Source: Paramoeba atlantica
Lineage: Eukaryota; Discosea
Reading direction: 5' to 3'
DNA length: 64,000 nucleotides
Assembly (NCBI GenBank): GCA_977017575.1
Contig: CDRNVI010000021.1
Span: forward strand, 1 to 64,000
This document shows, piece by piece, positions 51,601 through 60,870 of this stretch. The position numbers and the translations under genes are program-made. How positions within the stretch are numbered: position 1 is the stretch's first letter; each line of letters opens with the position of its first letter. Under the pieces are notes generated by a model. The model saw only the letters and a program-made list of their open reading frames with translations. It was not told the origin of the DNA and made no database searches.

Positions 51601-52677
51601 CCAATGCAAGCCCAAGGCTTCGAGTCGGCAGTACGGGATGTGAATAGTCGTGCAGGATACGACCTCGTTTCTAACTCCGGGAGAATTATAAAGCCCCCTT
51701 CCCCCTCCCCACCGGAACAATCGTACCCCGAGAGCACACGCTCTGATGAAGATATCCCGGACGCAGCCCACCCAAGCGAATCACTTAACACAGAATCCCG
51801 CCCCAAACTGGTAATCCCCCGCCAGCGCGAGCTAAGCCAGGCGATTTCCTCTCATGAATACGAGCTGGAATACGCGAAAGCTGATGCCAGAACCAGAGCC
51901 AGATGGGTTTCCCAAACGGGGAAAGGCGCATCGGAGTGGGCGTTCGTAACCCCATCAAAGAACAACGGTCATGCGTTCACCCCCACCGAATTTCGCATCC
52001 TAACTCGGTGGTGGCTCGGTAACGACGTTTACCCAAAGGCCAGGCCCTGTCCTATGGACAAATGTGGATTGCCATTGGGCCCTGAAGGAGACCACGCCCT
52101 TTCTTGTAAGAGTGGGCACGGTATCATTGCCCGACACAACGCTCTCGCTCGACAATTTTCCCTAGACTGCAACAGGTCTGGGCTGACAACGAAGCGTGAA
52201 GTCAGCCTAGATAATACGGGCCCAGGGGGTGGTCGGACCCGACCGGCCGATGTGTTTATTAAAGAGTTTTGCCTTGGCCAGGGTCTGGTCCTTGATTTCG
52301 CCGTCACCAATGTTCAGCAAACAAAGTATACGGACTTGGTCCGTGATGCTAACTTGGTTGAGGCGGGATCCTTCGCCGAAAGATACGCGACAGAGCATAA
52401 GCAGAAACAAAGGGAAGAAGCCGAAGCGGCCAAGCTCAGATTCGCAGCCATGGCTGTCGAATCGTATGGATCTTGGTCCCCAAGCGCTATGGCCGTCATT
52501 CGAGATTTATCGGTCAACCGCTCACTCCAATCCGCGAACCTATCCAAAGCAGACGCATTACACGAACTGTTAACTGCCCTGAACATTACCTTGATGAGAT
52601 CACAAGCGCGAATGATGGTGCTGCGCTCTCCTCCCACCCCCGACTCAGACCTCGTAGGCTACGGCTCCGAGATTTGA
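48658..52677 (+). CDS. LINE A polyprotein: zinc fingers, RT, restriction-like endonuclease
   Basis: 1339 codons. ATG 48658 is the first after the SL. N-terminal region with GSWDQF shared with the array family; basic patch GRKKKKSPKK. Zinc finger 1 from residue 240 (CPAEGC ... HHRH), finger 2 from 284 (CKNC ... H ... C), as in R2-type LINEs that bind target DNA. RT: RPIAAGETLRR, KVDLRNAFNHVS (D698), GVQQGDPLGP, catalytic WYLDDG (tyrosine 784). Zinc motif from 1131 (CPMDKC ... H ... C ... H). Endonuclease RPADVF (D1198) ... LVLDFAV (D1213). C-terminal helix ALNITLMRSQARMMV. All expected catalytic residues are present. Confidence 0.9.
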   Translation: MVLTRSKEKKDSNFDREAEAHKLGSWDQFAANKDLIEGASTYDENLYTTPLPTDPSPESLRQADEISMIIESSIEGETPDTGHHQTCTEEELFCRVQPSEHSEFQFSGADSLSPSQQKSTNKAVKEKFERHFRTSNRNAYNCETEKMFFPDLTPRELSFSVSGHNKGRKKKKSPKKSSHFQAKHDSASDSSDGAATDTAVGQVPYSPEGKRKRHDQSSRRASTQPVSTERSHIQNKVRECPAEGCTWKTEPHGGQWRAFYNHVHHRHGDNVSDTWWNGEGRFRCKNCNKHYELNKQDSHAKKCPFRSSSMPAQPLHPSNSDTLSQKTTPVRSTPPTGITTSPQTVIISGDPSLNANEQSHSTMDIDVSLPALSSVCASPIITSKHIPNCCKAEWSRVFTSCLNAAMLDNTLEAWTRLAMLPKCVLPAPHRGGSGNKTSYASFVRKSLARWNQQEYSSLWSDAISSLRRKRKPQTQASSLEEDEKRAALRAERLVRDRELSRAMTALTSEPLAPNDDATYAKLVSKHPSRLAEERPNIQPSPLPVIPLKATEEDITAALSSFHRGSSGGAFGLRPEHVQIATEYHNDERTNPLGTLTKFTNHLLSGRAPEEVQPYFAGGRLCALHKGEHDVRPIAAGETLRRLASKVACLSVKEKARKLFSGHQFGVAIPAGIDRVIHLCRLTMAEHCADEDFVFCKVDLRNAFNHVSRNCFISLTRKHFPELSAFVEWCYATDSSLTFGDRTVTSSEGVQQGDPLGPFLFSLVMQQVYLKIHDAAPKLDLNMWYLDDGILSGRSSDVRHALDVIAIEGPKWGLHLNSSKCELITNPAASDRLDLFPDIPGLNKKSEGNLDILGSPIGSTPHCRRYLIDNAVSLAEESLDAIEKLEDPQVALSLIRHCTGFCQMVHTLRTTPATELQDLCQRLDNAVQHAAERFVGPLSGAARRQAQRDKRYGGFGLRSAESHATSAYVSSVASASSKDLWDPMQAQGFESAVRDVNSRAGYDLVSNSGRIIKPPSPSPPEQSYPESTRSDEDIPDAAHPSESLNTESRPKLVIPRQRELSQAISSHEYELEYAKADARTRARWVSQTGKGASEWAFVTPSKNNGHAFTPTEFRILTRWWLGNDVYPKARPCPMDKCGLPLGPEGDHALSCKSGHGIIARHNALARQFSLDCNRSGLTTKREVSLDNTGPGGGRTRPADVFIKEFCLGQGLVLDFAVTNVQQTKYTDLVRDANLVEAGSFAERYATEHKQKQREEAEAAKLRFAAMAVESYGSWSPSAMAVIRDLSVNRSLQSANLSKADALHELLTALNITLMRSQARMMVLRSPPTPDSDLVGYGSEI

Positions 52678-53140
52678 GAACTACGTGATTCTCGCCCCCC
52701 CCCCCCCCCATTCACCAGCCTGAACCCGTCGGGTGTTGGTCGAGTCGGCAGGACCTATACTCACACCTAGCCCCCGTCGGCTAGGTACCCCAAGTGAGGT
52801 AGTGCCCGGGGAGGGGACCCTGCCCCTCCTCGTCGGCCACCACCTGGTTCTGTGACTGTTCCGCTGCCGGCGGAGGCCCATTGCTTGCGCCCTCTCGTAC
52901 AACAAGAGCAGGGTTACCAAGGCAAGCTGGGAGAGGCCAAAAGACCCGGTCCAGAACACGTAAGGAAGGTTTTCCCTGGGCCGACTCCTAGCAAAAGCGC
53001 AGGGAGTCCTCAACCTCCCCAATGAGTTTGGAAGTCGAGTGAGGAAAGCGAAGGGAAGTAAAGGAAAGGAACGAAAAGGAAAAGCAAAGGGAGGTAAAGA
53101 AAGGGAGGTAAAGGAAGTGAAAGGAAAGAAAGAAGTCGTG
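52678..53140 (+). ncRNA. LINE A 3' UTR with conserved structured RNA
   Basis: Hairpin 52766-52785 (CCTAGCC / GGCTAGG) is followed by TACCCCAAGTGAGGTAGT. A second stem lies at about 52859-52875 (TCCGC / GCGGA). Then come GCGCCCTC...ACAACAAG and GAGAGGCCAAAAGACCCGGTCC, shared with the array-family UTRs. A purine-rich stretch of AAAGGAAG-like repeats precedes poly(A). Confidence 0.75.
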
Positions 53141-53159
53141 AAAAAAAAAAAAAAAAAAA

Positions 53160-53338
53160 TAATTCGTATTCGCTCTATTACAGCAATCTCTTCTTCACTT
53201 GGTTCGCCAAAAAAAAGGGAAGGAAGTAGGGGAAGGAAGGAAGGAAGGAAGGAAGTAGGGGAAGGAAGGAAGTAGGGTGAAGGGTTTTAAGTGGTGGAAA
53301 GTTCGAAACGTACATAAAAACAAAAAAAAAAAACAAAA
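53160..53338 (+). other. GGAA-rich scrap
   Basis: A microsatellite-like GGAAG run at about 53215-53285 and two A-rich runs. No gene is visible. Confidence 0.5.
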
Positions 53339-53700
53339 AACGACCGTGTCGCTGTCGACACAGGCCCGCGCCTGCGCCCTCCTGTATAACAAGGGAAGGG
53401 TTCACAAGTCAGGCCGTGGAGAGGTCGAAAGACCCGGTCCGGAACGCGCGAATGGATTGGGCATAGATTGCTTGTTTTTATTGTTATTGTTTTTATTGTT
53501 CTTATACTTACGGGAGATCGAATTGCTAGTTTTGGGCTCCAAAATATGAAATTGCTAATTTGATTGCTTGTTTTAAAATCATATACCCCCCCCACCCAAT
53601 GGACCTACTGTTTTTTGCTAGTTTTGGGCTCCAAAATATGAAATTGCTAATTTGATTGCTTGTTTTAAAATCATATACCCCCCCCACCCAATGGACCTAC
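53339..53700 (+). mobile_element. Array-family LINE 3' UTR fragment, last 88 bp doubled
   Basis: 53339-53611 matches the array LINE 3' UTR in reverse complement (GTGTCG CTGT CGACAC hairpin, AAAGACCCGGTCCGG). The stretch from TTTTGGGCTCC to CCAATGGACCTAC at 53525-53611 is repeated at 53614-53700. LINE D sequence follows at once. Confidence 0.8.
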
Positions 53701-54220
53701 GCCGCTAGCTTGGACAACTGGGACCCCACAGAAGCTGAGGGATTTTCCAGCTCAGCACATGACATAAATGACAAAGTTGGGACTGATCTGGTTGATCCAT
53801 ACACTGGACGCATTACCAAACCTAGTGTGCCTGGTGAATATCATGCAAATCGGAGCATCCTTTCCCGCCCAGCGAAAAGAAAACTCGCACAATCCCTCAA
53901 TCACGCCCTTCTCCCGGTCTCGACGGATCAGGAAAAGATCATCCCGAGGCAAAAACATCTCAGCCAAGCTATCTCGGATAGGGAATTTCAAACGGCATAT
54001 TCAAAGGCAGACGCAAGAACGCGGGCGCGATGGATCTCGCAGTCCGGAAAAGGGGCCGGAAACTGGGCTTTCGCAACTCCCTCCAAGACCAGAGGCTACG
54101 CTTTCACCCACACGGAGTTTCGTACCCTAACACGCTGGTGGCTAGGCATGGACGTCTTCCCCGAAGATCGGCCTTGCCCAGCTGACGGGTGCACCCTTCC
54201 CTTGCTCAAGAACCCTTCCC
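53701..54220 (+). pseudogene. LINE D C-terminal part, fused to minisatellite
   Basis: 53701-53876 is identical to 63797-63970. Coding continues past the point where that copy stops: QAISDREFQTAYSKADARTRARWISQ, then TRWWLGMDVFPEDRPCPADGC, aligning with LINE A up to the endonuclease zinc motif. There the reading frame passes without a stop into the 18-bp satellite. Confidence 0.85.
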
Positions 54221-54228
54221 TTGCTTTT

Positions 54229-55510
54229 TATGAGAACCTTTCTTTTTATGAGAACCTTTCTTTTTATGAGAACCTTTCTTTTTATGAGAACCTTTCTTTT
54301 TATGAGAACCTTTCTTTTTATGAGAACCTTTCTTTTTATGAGAACCTTTCTTTTTATGAGAACCTTTCTTTTTATGAGAACCTTTCTTTTTATGAGAACC
54401 TTTCTTTTTATGAGAACCTTTCTTTTTATGAGAACCTTTCTTTTTATGAGAACCTTTCTTTTTATGAGAACCTTTCTTTTTATGAGAACCTTTCTTTTTA
54501 TGAGAACCTTTCTTTTTATGAGAACCTTTCTTTTTATGAGAACCTTTCTTTTTATGAGAACCTTTCTTTTTATGAGAACCTTTCTTTTTATGAGAACCTT
54601 TCTTTTTATGAGAACCTTTCTTTTTATGAGAACCTTTCTTTTTATGAGAACCTTTCTTTTTATGAGAACCTTTCTTTTTATGAGAACCTTTCTTTTTATG
54701 AGAACCTTTCTTTTTATGAGAACCTTTCTTTTTATGAGAACCTTTCTTTTTATGAGAACCTTTCTTTTTATGAGAACCTTTCTTTTTATGAGAACCTTTC
54801 TTTTTATGAGAACCTTTCTTTTTATGAGAACCTTTCTTTTTATGAGAACCTTTCTTTTTATGAGAACCTTTCTTTTTATGAGAACCTTTCTTTTTATGAG
54901 AACCTTTCTTTTTATGAGAACCTTTCTTTTTATGAGAACCTTTCTTTTTATGAGAACCTTTCTTTTTATGAGAACCTTTCTTTTTATGAGAACCTTTCTT
55001 TTTATGAGAACCTTTCTTTTTATGAGAACCTTTCTTTTTATGAGAACCTTTCTTTTTATGAGAACCTTTCTTTTTATGAGAACCTTTCTTTTTATGAGAA
55101 CCTTTCTTTTTATGAGAACCTTTCTTTTTATGAGAACCTTTCTTTTTATGAGAACCTTTCTTTTTATGAGAACCTTTCTTTTTATGAGAACCTTTCTTTT
55201 TATGAGAACCTTTCTTTTTATGAGAACCTTTCTTTTTATGAGAACCTTTCTTTTTATGAGAACCTTTCTTTTTATGAGAACCTTTCTTTTTATGAGAACC
55301 TTTCTTTTTATGAGAACCTTTCTTTTTATGAGAACCTTTCTTTTTATGAGAACCTTTCTTTTTATGAGAACCTTTCTTTTTATGAGAACCTTTCTTTTTA
55401 TGAGAACCTTTCTTTTTATGAGAACCTTTCTTTTTATGAGAACCTTTCTTTTTATGAGAACCTTTCTTTTTATGAGAACCTTTCTTTTTATGAGAACCTT
55501 TCTTTTTATT
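54229..55510. repeat. 18-bp minisatellite, about 71 copies
   Basis: The unit is ATGAGAACCTTTCTTTTT, very homogeneous. Six codons per unit, so frames stay open on both strands (plus SFYENL repeat, minus HKKKGS repeat). A few degenerate copies at the left edge read AAGAACCCTTCCCTTGC. Confidence 0.97.
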
Positions 55511-55517
55511 ACATGTA

Positions 55518-58500
55518 ATGTGTGATACTAGGAATAGGGCGAAGGCTTCCGGTCCTTTTCGAGCTTTGCATGAGGTGAAAGCTAAGCTTCGAAAGGCCAA
55601 GTGTTCTCGGGGAAACCTCTTTCTGCCCCCCCAGCGGAGGGAGGGAGTAGCGAAACTTCGGCCGCGCGCGCTTCATCGTATGGCTTGTTTGATGAAAGTT
55701 GGGGTTAGGGTCACGATCGTGTGGCATAAATCATACTGCCTAAAGCTACGCTTGTGGGAAGGAACTATTGTGCGGAACGGGTCAGGGTGTTGCGAGATTA
55801 AGTACGACGCAGTACCTTGCATGGCTTTTTGTTTTCCACCGCAAGATGATCGGATTATTATTTCAGGGGGGTTTGTTGCCTCGGCCAAGAAACAAACGAA
55901 GCGAAACGATAGATGCAAACGCAAAGCCCGTCCTCCGAGTGGCGCCGGAGGGCGGAGGAGTAACGTGGAAAGTTGCGCTAAGAGAGGGGGCTTTCGAGTA
56001 GGTACTTTGAATGTTGATACATTGAAGCTTCGGCATGCGACACATTGGATTTTACGTAAATCGTTTCGTATATCGCAAATTGTACGTATGATGAACTACT
56101 ATAATATTTCCGTTGTTGCATTGCAGGAGACGCGATTGACTTTTAATGGTGGGCAAGATATTTTACGACACTGTGTGCACATTGCGGGGGAAAACATTCA
56201 CATTTATTTGATGAGCGCTTCCAAAGGATACAATGGTATGGCGTTCCTGAGCAAAATGCCGCTTACAGTCGAAAAAGTTAGTGACAGAATTATATCTGGT
56301 AGTTTGAAAATTGGTAAATTGCAAACGTGTATTTTTAATATATATTCCCCAACTGCAGCATCGGATAAAGACAAGCAGGATGAATTTAACGCCAATTTAT
56401 TTGACGCGTGGCAAAAAAGTAATCATGGCCTTAAAATCATTTGTGGAGACTTTAATTCCCCGCTGCAGAAGCCTTTTCGCGGAACCGAGCACACTGATCG
56501 AACGAAATCTTTTAAACTCTTTCTTAGCACACTCGAAGCACGTTCAGCACACATGTGCTGTTGGCCTAAACGGCAGTGGACGTATACATTTCCAAATGGA
56601 GCAAAAAAGCAATTGGACCACATCGTTGTCAACACGCGATTTGCTTCTTCCATGGGTGAAAATAGAGTACTGTTGCCACCCATTCCAACTCCACACTGCT
56701 TTAACTGGGTTGGTTTTCGAATAAAATGGAAGCGTGCATCACTTCCGACCCCACCGAGACCGTATTGGGGTTCACTGAGGGATGAAAAGACTCAAGATGT
56801 TTTCATCAAAAGCATAAAAGAAGTGCTCCATGCTCCACAGAAGCGACAACGAGACGGCAACATGACTGTCTCAATATGGAAACGAATGGAGTCAGCAATC
56901 AAGACATCATCCAAAAGTTTACCAAAGATGTGTAAAAACCTGACGTTAAACGAAGAACAGAAGCGTGATATTTCTAAAGTAAGACCGGAGGAATACAGTG
57001 ATAACGAAAATGATCTTGAAAAAGTTGTCAAACTCTCGAGAAATCGGAATTTATTTGAAAAAGCCTCCATTGAGCATACGGCGCAAATTGAAGAAGTTAT
57101 TGAAACAGAGTGTGCCAATCTTGCTGATGACCTGCGCAAGAGATCTGGAGCAGCATTTCGAAAAATTCGGAAAATAATCGGAGACAATAGAGCTAAGATA
57201 GGATTCTTCGGAAATAATGAGCGACAATGTCTCGAAAAAATTTATGACCATTTCAGTAAAATTGGGCATTCTTCCACCGAGGAGGATGAAGTAGTGAAGT
57301 TTATCGATGCATTGAAACCCACTGTTCCTATAAACGATGATCCCTTCACCATTGAAGAATTGTATGGAGCTTTGTCAAACATGCATAATGGAAAAGCAGC
57401 AGGAAGTGACGACATACCAGTTGAAGCCTACAAGGCCCTATCGAAAGATGCAGAACTGTCCACTACACTTCTAAACATTATCAATGAGATCCAGGAAACG
57501 GGAATTACAGATGATACGTGGAGGACTGTTCTGCAAGTGCCAGTGCCTAAAAAGGGAAACACCAACGATTTGTTACAGTGGAGACCTATTTGCTTAGTCA
57601 ATCATATTGTAAAGGTTATGAATCGCATGGCCTTGGAAAGAATTCAACCTGCATTAGAAGAAATGCTACGACCCAACCAGTTTGGCTTTCGGCCGAATCA
57701 CTCAACCTCAGGTGCCCAAGCAATTTTTCAAGAGATAACTCAAAAGGCATCTCGAGGATCCGGAGGTGTGGCCGTTGGTTTCGTAGATTTCAAACAAGCC
57801 TTTCCTTCCGTATCACACAGCGCTATTCGAGCAGCCTTATCAGCATTTCACATACCTGAGAACCTCAAAAAGCTAATTTTGGCATTATATTGTGACTTAA
57901 AATCTTTTGTGCGCACCCCATACGGGGATACAGAAAGCTTTCGAGTTCGAAATGGTACACTTCAAGGCGACGTACTTGCCCCCACGATTTTTGTCATGGT
58001 GCTGGATCGTATTTTGTGTGCAGCAATAGATAACAAACAATTTGGATTGATTACACAAAGCCGGGGAACCAGAAGTCGAGGCAAAGAACGCATTCGTGTA
58101 TCCGATACCAATTATGCCGACGACATTGCCCTTTTTGCAGAGTCAAAACAAGAACTCTCGAAAATGATTGAAAGCTTGGTTTCTTGTGCCGGGAAAGCTA
58201 ACCTTAGAGTTTCTGTGGGACCATCAAAAACAGCATGGATGACATTTGGGCGAGTTCCTGATTCGAATGGCCCTTTAATCGTAACAAGCATTGGCGAAAT
58301 TCCACGAGTAAAACAGTACCGGTATCTAGGAAATGTTTACGAAGAGGGCAAAAGAGGTAAACCTGCTCTAGAACGTGTAAGGGCAGCATGGTATGCAATG
58401 AATAAGCTGCAAGGAATCTGGAACTCCCCACTGCCCATAAGTTCAAAGCTAATAGTTTTCAAAACATTGGTAATGCCTGTGTTGGTCTATAGTGCTGGAA

Positions 58501-59780
58501 CTTGGACACTCACGGATAAAGAAACCAAGCATTTAGATACACAGGTTCATCGAATGAGAAGATGGGTTTGTGGGGTAAGTTCATGGGATGGCAAGAAGGG
58601 CACACGTTTGGACTCTCTATACCAAGGTGACGACAGAGTCAGCACGACATCGAGAATTAAGAGAGCACAATTGGTTGGTCATCTGGTTCGTCATTCATGT
58701 CTCTATACACATGCTTCTATGTGGAGACATAATGAGGAAAGCAAATTCCCCACTACTATTGAACAATGCGCAAGGGACTTGAATCTTCTCGTAAGCGAGG
58801 TATTCGTACAAGCCCAAGATAGAAGTCATTGGTCGTCACTTATCGGGCAACTTCGTAAACGTCTTGAACCCAATCACGGTGTAACAACATTCGGATCAGC
58901 GAAATGGATGAATGAGTATAAGAGAACCTCTAAGGATACAACATACGAGAACCTTCAATTTCTTGAGGAAGGACCCAATGTTTTCCCATTGAATCGCAAC
59001 GAAGTTCACCTGTATACTGACGGTTGTCTCATAAGAAAACAAGGGAAAATGCAATGCGGGTGCGGCATATTAGCACTGGGGCATCAGCTTCCAACTATAA
59101 ATTTAGGTTTAAGGCTTCCGGAGGAAATAGAACGAACCTCTTCCAACTCAGAGATGTATGCCCTTTGTGAAGGACTTGATCAGGCATCTGGCTTAACGCG
59201 CACTGTTGTTATTCATACTGATTCTACTTATGTCTGGGATTTTGTTCATAAGTTAAGACACCAGTTTAGATTAACGGGATACCAAAAAGCTGAAAACCCT
59301 TCCCTCCTTCGTGTTATCGATGCAAAGCTCCGTAAGATTGAAGAAACGAATTCTATATACGTTGTTAAAGTTAAAGCTCATTGCGGCAACCAGTACAACG
59401 AAATGGCTGATTGGCTTGCAAAGCAAGCAGCTGAAAGACAAGACGTTTCATTATCATCCTTCTGTTTCAGACAAAACATACCGAAATCTAAGAACAATAA
59501 AATTGCTAGGAAAAGAAATCCAACTCAAGAAGTAAGTAATATGAGTAAATCCAAGGTAGGAAGAGCAAACAGTCAAAGAGGTACATTAGTGCTCCTAAAG
59601 GAACCTAAGAAAGCTGATAAAGTGAAACATCCATGTAGCACAATAGGAAAACGTGCAAATCGAGATGACGTGCTTTCACAACGAGCTAACAAACGTGGCA
59701 TCGGGCAAGATTTCAATGAAAAATCTCATTTTACACCCAAATTTGGTCGAAACCCGCAAATAAAAAGGAATCTACAGTGA
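55518..59780 (+). CDS. ingi-like LINE polyprotein: AP endonuclease, RT, RNase H
   Basis: 1420 codons; ATG 55518 is the first in frame after the satellite, so the true start may be slightly further in. The basic N-terminus (about 1-150) is unrecognised. AP endonuclease about 155-380: VALQETR (E204), CGDFNSP (D311), LDHIVV (D367-H368). RT about 600-980: WRPICLVNHIVKVMN, NQFGFRPNHSTSGAQ, VDFKQAFPSVS, LQGDVLAP, catalytic YADDIALF (Y866). RNase H about 1160-1310: LYTDGC (D1168), SEMYALCE, HTDSTYVW (D1235), KAHCGNQYNEMADWLA. The domain order equals ingi/L1Tc of trypanosomes. All catalytic motifs are present with no frame break. Confidence 0.9.
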   Translation: MCDTRNRAKASGPFRALHEVKAKLRKAKCSRGNLFLPPQRREGVAKLRPRALHRMACLMKVGVRVTIVWHKSYCLKLRLWEGTIVRNGSGCCEIKYDAVPCMAFCFPPQDDRIIISGGFVASAKKQTKRNDRCKRKARPPSGAGGRRSNVESCAKRGGFRVGTLNVDTLKLRHATHWILRKSFRISQIVRMMNYYNISVVALQETRLTFNGGQDILRHCVHIAGENIHIYLMSASKGYNGMAFLSKMPLTVEKVSDRIISGSLKIGKLQTCIFNIYSPTAASDKDKQDEFNANLFDAWQKSNHGLKIICGDFNSPLQKPFRGTEHTDRTKSFKLFLSTLEARSAHMCCWPKRQWTYTFPNGAKKQLDHIVVNTRFASSMGENRVLLPPIPTPHCFNWVGFRIKWKRASLPTPPRPYWGSLRDEKTQDVFIKSIKEVLHAPQKRQRDGNMTVSIWKRMESAIKTSSKSLPKMCKNLTLNEEQKRDISKVRPEEYSDNENDLEKVVKLSRNRNLFEKASIEHTAQIEEVIETECANLADDLRKRSGAAFRKIRKIIGDNRAKIGFFGNNERQCLEKIYDHFSKIGHSSTEEDEVVKFIDALKPTVPINDDPFTIEELYGALSNMHNGKAAGSDDIPVEAYKALSKDAELSTTLLNIINEIQETGITDDTWRTVLQVPVPKKGNTNDLLQWRPICLVNHIVKVMNRMALERIQPALEEMLRPNQFGFRPNHSTSGAQAIFQEITQKASRGSGGVAVGFVDFKQAFPSVSHSAIRAALSAFHIPENLKKLILALYCDLKSFVRTPYGDTESFRVRNGTLQGDVLAPTIFVMVLDRILCAAIDNKQFGLITQSRGTRSRGKERIRVSDTNYADDIALFAESKQELSKMIESLVSCAGKANLRVSVGPSKTAWMTFGRVPDSNGPLIVTSIGEIPRVKQYRYLGNVYEEGKRGKPALERVRAAWYAMNKLQGIWNSPLPISSKLIVFKTLVMPVLVYSAGTWTLTDKETKHLDTQVHRMRRWVCGVSSWDGKKGTRLDSLYQGDDRVSTTSRIKRAQLVGHLVRHSCLYTHASMWRHNEESKFPTTIEQCARDLNLLVSEVFVQAQDRSHWSSLIGQLRKRLEPNHGVTTFGSAKWMNEYKRTSKDTTYENLQFLEEGPNVFPLNRNEVHLYTDGCLIRKQGKMQCGCGILALGHQLPTINLGLRLPEEIERTSSNSEMYALCEGLDQASGLTRTVVIHTDSTYVWDFVHKLRHQFRLTGYQKAENPSLLRVIDAKLRKIEETNSIYVVKVKAHCGNQYNEMADWLAKQAAERQDVSLSSFCFRQNIPKSKNNKIARKRNPTQEVSNMSKSKVGRANSQRGTLVLLKEPKKADKVKHPCSTIGKRANRDDVLSQRANKRGIGQDFNEKSHFTPKFGRNPQIKRNLQ

Positions 59781-59970
59781 GAGAATTGAATGTCTTCTTG
59801 ATTTTCAGACCATACTGAAGCTGTCTTCCGACAATATACTATTTATGAGAACGTCTTATCCGACTGCGATCCCTCCCCCCAATTCAAAATAAAATCAATT
59901 AACAATATTTGTTAGTGACATTAAATCGGTAGCAGTCAGATTGCGGCAAAAAAAAAAAAAAAAAAAAAAA
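55518..59970 (+). mobile_element. Complete ingi-like LINE (APE, RT, RNase H)
   Basis: It begins near the minisatellite edge, with an ORF of 1420 codons, a 165-bp 3' UTR and poly(A) 59948-59970. No SL is seen at its 5' end, unlike the RLE LINEs. Confidence 0.88.
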
Positions 59971-60354
59971 CGCCTAGCCCGCGAGGGCTAGGTACCCCAA
60001 GTGAGGTAGTGCACGGGCAGTGAATCTCCTCCCCGTCGGCCAGCATCCTGTTTCGCGACCGTGTCGCTGTCGACACAGGCCCGCGCCTGCGCCCTCCCAC
60101 ATAACAAGGGAAGGGTTCACAAGTCAGGCCGTGGAGAGGTCGAAAGACCCGGTCCGGAACGCGCGAATGGATTGGGTCTGGATTGCTTGTTTTTATTTTT
60201 ACTGTGTCTTGTTTGTCGTATATACTTAGGGGAGATTGAATTGCTAGTTTTGGGCTGAGAAAAAAGAAAAAGAAAATATACTTCTGTGGAAATAAAAAGA
60301 ATTGCTAATTTGATTGCTTGTTTTAAATTCATATAAAAAAAAAAAAAAAAAAAC
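59971..60354 (+). mobile_element. Array-family LINE 3' end with poly(A)
   Basis: It starts inside the UTR hairpin (CCTAGCCCGCGAGGGCTAGG, GCGA loop), carries the second hairpin and ends in poly(A) 60337-60354. By eye it is only a few percent different from 440-790 read in reverse. It is an extreme 5'-truncated copy on the opposite strand to the array. Confidence 0.85.
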
Positions 60355-60431
60355 CTGCATGTGTACATTTCTGTTGTTCCGGAATCTTAATTATTACTCG
60401 TTGAGCATTGTTCCTGGTCGAGGCTTTCATC

Positions 60432-60625
60432 CTGGCTTGAGCATTTGATCCTGGTTGAGCATTTGATCCTGGTTGAGCATTTGATCCTGGTTGAGCATTT
60501 AATCCTGGTTGAGCATTTGATCCTGGTTGAGCATTTAATCCTGGTTGAGCATTTAATCCTGGTTGAGCATTTAATCCTGGTTGAGCATTTGATCCTGGTT
60601 GAGCATTTAATCCTGGTTGAGCATA
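60432..60625. repeat. 18-bp minisatellite, about 11 copies
   Basis: The unit is GAGCATTTGATCCTGGTT, with G/A alternation at one site. It codes ILVEHL repeats on plus and a GLNAQP-type repeat on minus. It is unrelated in sequence to the AACCTTTC satellites but has the same period. Confidence 0.95.
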
Positions 60626-60870
60626 TTTTGATGAACCCGATGTACGTTCCGCCACGTCGGATTTATTGAAAAGTTTAAGTGTTTTACTATTTTGTATATT
60701 CTTTCTGCTTTGTGAAGTCCAGTGTGTCATACGAAGAAGTCGAGATGTATCGACACTATAAGTACCTACTCGAGAGCCCCTAACTGGTCCACTAAAAAGG
60801 ACTCAGTGTATTTGTTGTTGTTGTTGTTGTTATTGCTGAATAACGCGCGCTGTATTATTATATTATTATA
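60626..60870. other. Unassigned AT-rich spacer
   Basis: TTG repeats near 60811-60830, then ATTGCTGAATAAC (also at 46.12 kb) and ATT repeats directly before the LINE D leader. Confidence 0.4.

Larger units (their letters stand above)
48578..53159 (+). mobile_element. LINE A, complete, SL-headed
   Basis: SL 48578-48615, a 42-nt leader, ORF 48658-52677, a structured 3' UTR of about 460 bp, and poly(A) 53141-53159. No clear target duplication: it landed behind another A-run. The complete frame makes it a candidate recent copy. Confidence 0.9.

Noticed and set aside
53215-53290. Telomeric repeat
   Set aside because: The GGAAG/TAGGGG mixture is irregular and not a TTAGGG array. It is a purine-rich UTR or microsatellite.
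54206-55600. Repetitive proteins encoded by the 18-bp satellite (SFYENL, FLFMRT or HKKKGS repeats)
   Set aside because: Period 18 keeps every frame open on both strands. The frames are a by-product of the satellite, with no start context or other domain.
60329-60730. Minus-strand GLNAQP-repeat protein
   Set aside because: Same reason: an 18-bp satellite with open frames on both strands and poly(A) at one end.
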